Positions 55,942 to 64,000 of a stretch of DNA of 64,000 nt are shown one piece after another. The number at the start of each line of letters is the position of its first letter. The stretch's first letter is position 1. The stretch is taken from the NCBI GenBank assembly GCA_025331565.1, contig JAFREQ010000045.1, positions 1,798,001 to 1,862,000 on the forward strand, given 5' to 3'. This DNA is from Holacanthus passer. Taxonomy: Eukaryota > Chordata > Actinopteri > Pomacanthidae. Below the pieces are notes generated by a model, which saw only the letters and a list, made by a program, of their open reading frames with translations, made no database searches and was not told the origin of the DNA. The position numbers and the translations under genes were made by a program.

Positions 55942-58900
55942 GGGAGAAGGGAGGGGTGTGTCAGCCGGTGCAGTGCTGCTGTGCTGACTTTAGCCGGAGC
56001 CGATAAGCACCAGCTGCTACTGAGCGTTCACATTACTGTAATCAAGCCCTGTTGGCAGCGGCTGCACTGTTCCTCTCCACCTCCAGCCTTCATGCCATGC
56101 TTCAGGATTAGGTTACATTACTAGAAAGGGCGCTGTAAAAGATGTCCAGCTTAAATAAGACTTTTAGGTGAGCAGATTTTTGCACATGGGGTTTGTAAAT
56201 TATTACTGCACTTGTTTCCAGTGCAGTTTTTGTCTGGCTGCAAAACAGTTTTTTGAAAAGGAAATTTGATGCAACCTATGGCATCAAGCAAGATTCAAGT
56301 TCAAGTAGAAGTAGCTCACATTATTTTATGATATGATTTTATGACTGAATATGATTTGCTCACATGCATCTTCTTTGCAGTGCACAGCCTCCACCAGCAG
56401 CACTCTCATCACTGGCCTATTACTGTGCAGGGCGTGTCACATGAGAAATGAATGGACACCAGCAACTACAGCTGCTGTCTTCCCTGCAATATTTGTACCT
56501 AACATACTAGAACAAGTCTTTTTTTCTTCTTCTTTCGAAATAAGATTTAACATAATGACACTTTACAATCCACATCCTCTGCAGCTGTTATTCAAGGTTG
56601 CACTCAGAATAAAAAGAATCAAGGTTGCACATCTGTGTCTTTTCATTTCTCTTATCTCCTTTTGACTGATTCAATAATGATGCACTTGGCAGAAAACTTC
56701 CCAATGTCAAGATCATTTTGACTTATTCAAACCCTCCGTGCGACACACACAAATGCATGCGAGCACACACACTTGATCTGGTCGTGAGCCTGCAGGTGGT
56801 GCAGTAGCATCAGCTTTGGCTTGCAGCTCTGTCTGTCGGCCTCTCCCTGACTGGAAGAAGAGCTGCTGACTGGAACGGATTTCCTCCGCTCTGCAGAGGG
56901 AAAACACTTATTCAGCTCTTATGGGAGAACCCCGTCTCTGGGGTTAGTGGGGCTGAGGATCTCACCACCGCGGCTACACCCATGTCCCGGCCTCATCACT
57001 CTCTGACACACAGATTTTTAATGATAAAGGTATTGATTTAGTGTTAAATATGGCAAAAGCTATTAATCAGCTCCACATAATCAAAGTTGGCTTCTGATGA
57101 TGCAGATTTTTTTTGCCCACATTTAGTAAGTATTAGATTTTCTCTTCTAATATGTCAAAACCATAAATTTGCTTTTCATTATTTCAGCCTGCAGTATTAA
57201 GGAGAGGGATCATCAGTGTGTGAGTGCGGCCTCAGGGTGACGATAACTGACTGAGCCCAGTTGCTGGGCGGACGACCTTCTCTGGTCTTTACAGCCTGGC
57301 AACACCCTTACACCTTCACATGCCCCCGCAGAGCGCATCACCCTCCCTTTCCCCTTTTTACAACACCCACAACCACCACCACCTCCCACCAACCCCTCAC
57401 CCTTGCCTGCTACTCCACATGAATAATGCAAGGGGCCTCCTCAATCGTCGCTACCAACATGCCACGGCATGTTTTATTCACACCAAAGTCAGACAGATCT
57501 CCCCTCGCCGCTGCCCAGATCCGTGAGCCGCCCGCCGGCCTCAAAGACATCAGCATCAGCTCAGCGTGTCTGCTCGCTCAGTCTCCTTGACCCGCACGTC
57601 CCCGCAGAGGAGAGCGACCCCACTTTTTAATGGAAGTGCGGAGCTGCAGGTAAATATTTGAATTTAATTCTGCACACCCTGTCACATCCTGCCGAAAATG
57701 AGCACTGCTCATTCACTCGTCCCTTTTCCGTTCCATTTAGCTGCTGTCGTCTTGTTGTTATTTGTGCCTTTTCAAGGTGCCATTGTTTCTACACTCTCAA
57801 GAGCAAAGTGAAATAAAAACAAGTCACGTCAAAAAGCATTTTTATTTTTAATAAAAACCCTCTGTTTTCTTTTAAATTGAGATATTTTGATGACACAATC
57901 TACACTTGGGGTCTTAGAGATGAATTGGCACCACATTTAAACATCACCCTTTGCAAGTTGTGACTAATTGCCTTATTGATTGGTTACTTAATCTTTTACT
58001 AATACTAATATGGATCCATTATAAGTCATTAAGAAGAGGTAATTTGACAAATTGGACTGTGTGACCTCTGACCTTCTTGAAAAAGGCTGCAGATGAAATG
58101 GAATATCAGGAGTGTGTTTATCCATCAAAATGCAAAAATTAGGTTTATATGGTTGTGGTCAAAGTTGCTGGAGAACGTCTGCCTCCTCTCGTGCTTCCAG
58201 TTCCAACAGCTCAGGTGAGGCAGGTGCTCGCAAAGTCACTCCTACTTTCAAGCGATCGAATCAGATCCCTGACATTACAGAAGCTAAAGATGCTCCAACC
58301 GCTCTGCCAGTGTGTTTTTTACGTCACAGCCGTGTTTACCTTTACAAATGTTTACCTGGACCGTTGAAGGTGAGAGGCTGCCCAAACTGTTTTGTGTATC
58401 ATTTGCACATGCATGAACCCATGAGTAACCACCAGTGTTCCTGTTTTGAAAACAACACGCTTCCCTTACTCTAACAGACGGTGTTGCCACATCAGAGTTT
58501 TTCACCCTTATCTGACAGACCGATCACCTCCGCTCATTATCTTATGGCACGGTCCGAGAGGCGGCTTTGGTCACGCGTTACCGCTCCTCCATGGCTGCGT
58601 CATGCTGCAGTGACAGGACTTTGATGAAGCGTTTGTTTGCCTACGGGACTCTTGTCTCCTCACCTTTCTGAAATACTTGATTTATTATTCATTAGCAGGA
58701 AGGCCCCAGGTTCGATTCCTACACTTTCTGTGCAGGTTTGATCCCATTTCGTCCAAAGACGTTCAGCCTGTTTTCACCAAATACAGCTATGTTCACCTCC
58801 TCCACCTCTGAAACAGGTTAAACAGCAAGGACTCAGACGGTACAAAGTTGATGCGTCTGTTTCTGTTTTCACCAACAATAATATCTTGCATCATCCCGTC

Positions 58901-61900
58901 TCTCCTTAGTATGCATCTCGCACAAGCGATCCCTCACCTCTGAGTGGTGAAACGTCCAGCGTCCAGATGGTCCGCCATGGCAGCCTCTTTATCCTTGGAA
59001 GCATCCTTAAGTGCTAAAACTGGCTGTTACCAAGCACAAAATACTGCCGTATTATTTCTCTTAGCAAACAATACAAGCACTCAGAATGAGATTTAACTTT
59101 CACTCATTGGGATAATATGTTATTTTTAATTTTCCAGTTATATTTTACTGATAAAAGTCAATGATGGTAGTGGAATATTTTCACACATGTTTGAGCCTTC
59201 GTGACCAACTTACTGATAAGACTTTGTTTTGTTCTTTGTTTGTTTGGCAACAAAAACTTCCATCACAAAAAGCTGTGTATAATATATGAGCTGATAACGA
59301 AACTGATTCATGACGGTGTTTACATCTGGTAAATGGGTCAAAGGCAAAAAGTCATGTTTATGTTTTGGACAGTTTCACTTTCCACCTTCTTTGTAATAAC
59401 TTTAGATTTAATGAGGAAATCATTATTTATCTAAATGCTCTCACACACTTTCTCACTCAGTGCTGGTATATTTAATTACGACATTTCTGTCAACACAACC
59501 TCCATCAGGTATATAAATATCACAGTTACATACATGTGCGGATGTTGGGTAATTATCTAAATTGCTAACAAAAGCAAGCGATATCTCTGGCCTTAAAGTG
59601 AAAACATACTTTTTGAATATATAAACCATATTGTAAGCTAAGCCACCAAACAGGGTTATGTTTCAACAAAATTGACAAGTTCATTTAAAACATTAAAAAG
59701 TCAGCTGGTGACAGTGTTTTCTAAAAATTCATGGGCGCTAATGTAAAACCTGTGGGCAACAGTTGTCTGAAATGTAGCTGCCACACTGACTAGAAAGGAG
59801 AAGTGAGGTTTTGTCTGTGTGTGAAATCCAGGAACAACTCATTCAAAAAATTACTAAGATTTTGATGTTAAATCTTCTCTGGTATCGCTGTAAACTACGT
59901 GTGTGAGTGTGCAGATCTTGACAGGTGTAACAGGAGTGACCTGCCTGATTGGTGAATGAAACACCTTGAGAAGAGACACACGCAGCTTTCTTGTCCTTGT
60001 CTTTGTTGCTTTTAAAAAATCTATAAATGATGTCACTATCAAAAGATTAGTAAAAATAACTGTAACCAGGAAGATGATTCTACTAAACATGTTCACATGC
60101 AAATATTTAGCATTAGAATAAAACATCTTGGAATCAATGCAATGTTTCTTTGATTATGTTTTTCTTTATGTAGGAAGACGACAGTGTTGTAAAAGGAGAA
60201 GGTGTCACTAATATTTTGTTGGCTTCACCACACACCATATGATCACCTCGCTTAAAGGCCCTTAAAGCGTCTAACATGCCTCATTTTATGGATTGTGGAT
60301 GCTGAGATGCCCTTTAGGACCCATACAAGGGGCCTCGTGGGACTCTCGGAAACTGCTCCTGTCCAAGTTTAGTAAATACAAGCTGAAAACAGATGTCGCT
60401 GCTCAGATAGCTATCAGGGGGAAGGACAGCGGGCCCAGCGGAGCCATCCTGGCCGACAGAGGTCATGTTCTGCGGTGGGAAGAGTAACTGAGCACATCAT
60501 TGAGCGCTCGACTTGACCCTCGGTGAGTTATTGTGCAGAGGTGGTGTGGTCTGTAGGGAGGCCCTACTCAGATCGCTTACATCCCACGCTACCTGTGGTG
60601 CTCCAGAGACCGGAGGGTACTTTGTGTTTGTAGGTGCAACATCTACGGGTGTTAATATTACTATCAGGGGACAGCTTCAAAGAGACAACATTTCTGCTTC
60701 AGCTGAAGTCAATTTTGTTTTTTTTCACATGCTAAATTCATAAAAAAAAAAAAATTGAGCTGCTGTACATCAAGCTCTTTTCTTTTTCACCCTGTGTGAA
60801 GTGTTCCCATCATTCACTCAAGGCTTACTTAACCAGCAGAGTGGAGATGAAAGCTTGAGCATTCGAGTACCCGCAAGATCCTTTGATGCCCGACCATGAA
60901 GTATGTCTTAGAGCTTTTAGCATTCCTGACTCTGGAAATCAGTCAGAAAGATTTTTTTTTTTTTTTGTCTCGGTGAGCAGGAGGTCCTCACGGTGGACGG
61001 TTTTCCTGAATTGAATGTATGTTGTTAGACTGTTGAACCGAAATGCACTGAGTCAGGTACCGCGCAGCCACAGTCTGTCTAATCTTACCATGCAACTGCT
61101 GGATATCTGTTGTGCAACTGCAAAAACCGTTGTTGAGCGTTACGGGTGAAATCGATGCAGAAGCGCTTGTTTGTGATAATGCGCAGCGGTTGTGCATTGT
61201 TTGTTCCAGATACAGCGCAGAGCCTCATATCATTCCTCTTCTATTTTGAGCACAGCTGTCTATTAGCTGAGTCCCTGTAAGCCAGTTTCTCTGCGCTCAG
61301 CTTTTTGTCAACTCTGCGGAGATTTGGGTAATGGCTTCCGCTCAGCTTAAGGAACGGCTCTAAGTGTGCAGACAGACTTCATCTCCTTCCCTCAACAGGC
61401 TTTCCTCATCAAAAAGCCGAGTCCCAGAGGCCACTCTCCGCTGCCTGCACGGGCCCTCCTGGTCTCAGCTGTTCAGGCTCTGGAGAGCATCGCGCCCACT
61501 CAGCTGTCTGTTCCCGTCCTGAACCCCCACCCCTGTGCTAACCACCGGCAGTATAACCCCCACTAGAATTGACAGCATCTGTCAGTGTCACTCATTCAGC
61601 AGCTTTCTGATGTTTGACCTTTCGAGACGGGAATGTGCCAGAACTGTAAACACTGTTTGTTTTATCATTATTCTCCACTGTTCCTCTGCTACAAGGGAAT
61701 ATTCAGGCTTGACACAGTTATAAATATCCTCTCTCCCCATTTTGTGTGACTTAATGTAGAACAATACATCATATGTGAGTGTATGAGGAGATAAATTACC
61801 TGCAGCATCACTTCTCATTGACCTTTCCTTTCAGATTGAAATCAAGAAACGGGCAGAAGGAGCCAGAAGCTTCACGAGGCCGGCGCATAAGATCACGCCT

Positions 61901-64000
61901 TCACTCTTTTTATTAGAGGCACTCAGTGATCTGCAGGCTCTGTTCCCCTCGCGGGGGAAGTCGTTTGTCAAAGACAGATCCCCTCAGGAGCTCTGCTGGA
62001 TTTAGGGGTTTCCTCCGCTGTTCATGGGGCACATTTCCCAGAATTACACTCATTCATGATGAGTGAAAGCATCCAGAGGAAAAAAAAAAAGAGGTGCCTC
62101 TCGCCTCCATTCAGCAGCCCAGGCCCCTAATCTCTGCTGGGACGGCCCACAATGAGAAAGGAAGGCTGGCACTCACATCAAGCACCGGCCTCTGTAATAA
62201 AGGCACAATGACAATAGATAACATTTCATGGTATAACACGGACTGCCTCGTCTGTGTGTGCTGCCAAGAAACTTTTAAAACACTTCAAATAGCTCAGATG
62301 GTTTGGACATTCCTTTGTCACACAGAAGTAATTAGTGTGTCATTATAATGACTGCATGTGTCACTTTGGCAGATTTATGAGTCTAGTTTTCAATGATACA
62401 CATTTGTGTTCCTTTTCAACACAAGCTATACTAATGACAACATACAGTAACGTATGTTTTGCCAGTAAGGGATGCTGTTTACATAATACTGCAGGACTCA
62501 TGCATGAGAACACTGTATCATCTCCAAAATATGATCATTTAACCCCCCAAACTTTTTTTTTTTTACATTGTTTCCCCTTAAATGTCCTTAGGGTTATTAA
62601 AATCAACTTATTACACTCTGACAGTCCTGCAAACATTCAGTATCTACTTGTTCCAGCTCTTCACTGAAGCTATATGATGTTTACACTGAGTGACAAAAAC
62701 ATATTATTTTATGGCTGCACTGTTCCATCAAATGGAAATGATCTAAATGTTTTGTGCATCATTTCATACACATTCCCCCAAGTTCACCATGACATGTTTG
62801 ATATCTTTGAAAGTTGAAATTTGGGATCTCTACTAGAATTTTAAACAAAGTTCACCGGGTTCGAACACTTGGCTGCACAGCATGAGTTTGTAACGATGGA
62901 CACATCAGCGGTGTGTTCATTAACTTAGAAAAACAGCTGGATTTGAACTTTTGAGATGCATTTTTAGATGCATCATTTAGGGGTTTTATAAACCAAATGG
63001 AAGAAGTAGATGACATAGTAGACATATATAGTAAGCTTCAATCTTCATTTGTGTTGCCTTGCATGTTCGCCTGTACACAAATGTCACATATTTGCATGTT
63101 CAGCTCACCTGCTGTGCTCTGAATTTTTACTGTAGGCTACTTCCAATCACTGTAATTAGAATGAATGAATTTGAGGTTGACTAGAGGTCTGCTTTTCCTG
63201 TAATTATCGCCACATTACACAGCTTGTATCCAAGAAACTTTGAAATTATTAGTAACTTAGACTCGATGTTGAAATGTTTTTACATTTAATCTTTCAGTTT
63301 ATCAGAAAACATAAATATCACCAAATTTAGAGCTACATGTTTTCCACTACACAGTGATTATATGTTGAATTTACTGTTAATTACAAAGCTGAATGATATT
63401 CCAAAATGCAAATCTTTCATACTATATTGAGCATAAATAATATTAATGAAATCTGTGCACAGATCTGTAAAATGTAAATGCATAATGAAATGCTTGCTGT
63501 TGCAGTCTTCTCATTACTGTACATCAATATTGGTCGGCTTCAAGCAATAACAGATGCACATACCTGGATGCTTCCCTCTTAATATAAATATATGATTTGC
63601 ATTAGTTGTGAAAACAGCTTGGAATCGAAACAGCAGCCGGGGCAAAGCAAACACCGTGTGTGTGTTGGTTTCATAATGAGGTGCATTAAACAGGCTGGCT
63701 GGAGGCAGTCTGCAGGATATCTGGCCTGGAAAAACTTCACCCAGTGACTCCGTGACCTGCTCATCACCTGGAAGAACTCCACTGAGCATGCTCCTCTCAT
63801 TCATATGCTACTTCACACCTGCTGCAAACCACAAACAACTACATGCTTATTTGTCCTCTGTCTCTTTACCAGTTCAGTCTGGTGCACCAGAACCGGTGGC
63901 CTAGTTTTTACCAAAACAGCCAAACAAAGCCAGAGGACGTTTTTGGTAAAGAGCGGTAGCCCCTCGGAGCCGGTGGCGCTCTCCTCTTCTGGTGTTGTTG

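Larger units (their letters stand above)
47276..64000. other. Intergenic region, no gene recognised
   Basis: Read on both strands, no exon with a known domain is seen over about 16.7 kb. It holds repeat copies at 47.6, 49.1, 52.1, 52.6, 53.7-54.3 and 55.0 kb, a TG microsatellite, an A/T-rich background, and GC-richer non-repetitive stretches around 56.7-57.6, 61.2-61.6 and 61.8-62.2 kb that could be conserved noncoding elements. A short GGTTCGATTCC B-box-like word at 58712 may be a SINE scrap. Confidence 0.6.

Noticed and set aside
58112..58474. 120-codon intergenic open frame (Ser-rich)
   Set aside because: No recognisable domain, and small GT/AG-like words inside are at chance level.
58700..58725. 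GGTTCGATTCC, a tRNA B-box-like word
   Set aside because: No A-box or cloverleaf around it; at most a SINE scrap, not a tRNA gene.
60293..60487. 64-codon open frame with Gly/Ser/Lys residues
   Set aside because: I could not connect it to any retroelement or gene family; left as noncoding.
1..64000. CRISPR arrays, operons, phage or plasmid genes
   Set aside because: No regular repeat-spacer pattern and no bacterial gene layout; the window is vertebrate nuclear DNA.

Overview
The window looks like nuclear DNA of a ray-finned (teleost) fish. It holds spliced vertebrate genes with short GT-AG exons, the vertebrate gene pair asap1-cyrib in its conserved order, several interspersed repeat families familiar from teleost genomes, and CA/TG microsatellites. 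No bacterial, plasmid or viral gene organisation is seen. Three protein genes can be read, and all splice models come from the sequence alone.

Positions 1-8382 (plus strand) hold the last eight coding exons of asap1, an Arf GTPase-activating scaffold: the acidic linker after the ankyrin repeats, the proline-rich region with a [DE]LPPKP array, and the C-terminal SH3 domain. The 3'UTR follows. On the minus strand at 12447-10454, tail to tail with asap1, lies a complete seven-exon eEF1A-type GTPase gene of 455 residues. Its diagnostic residues match the oocyte form of eEF1A (42Sp50/thesaurin a) rather than somatic eEF1A. It has a TATA box and two CAGGTG E-boxes just upstream, and its last intron appears to be GC-AG.

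About 1.4 kb beyond, a GC-rich promoter-like segment (13840-14045) probably starts cyrib (fam49b), transcribed divergently from 42Sp50. A 19-kb first intron, rich in repeats and holding three CpG-rich patches and one possible noncoding exon, leads to ten coding exons (33332-46595) encoding a 325-residue Rac1-binding CYRI-B protein with the N-terminal myristoylation context and the Rac-binding Arg pair. Its 3'UTR probably ends near 47.1-47.3 kb.

From 47.3 kb to the end (about 16.7 kb) no gene is recognised; the stretch holds interspersed repeats and unique noncoding DNA. Asap1 (Arf and phosphoinositide signalling at focal adhesions and podosomes) and CYRI-B (brake on Rac1-WAVE signalling) both shape the actin cortex, but their linkage is ancestral synteny, not an operon. 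The 42Sp50 gene between them is functionally unrelated and is expected to be expressed in oocytes. I found no novel multi-gene system. The most notable items are the oocyte eEF1A gene with its GC-AG intron, a Pro-Gln repeat expansion in Asap1, possible alternative cyrib promoters, and a relict hAT/ZBED-type zinc-finger fragment.
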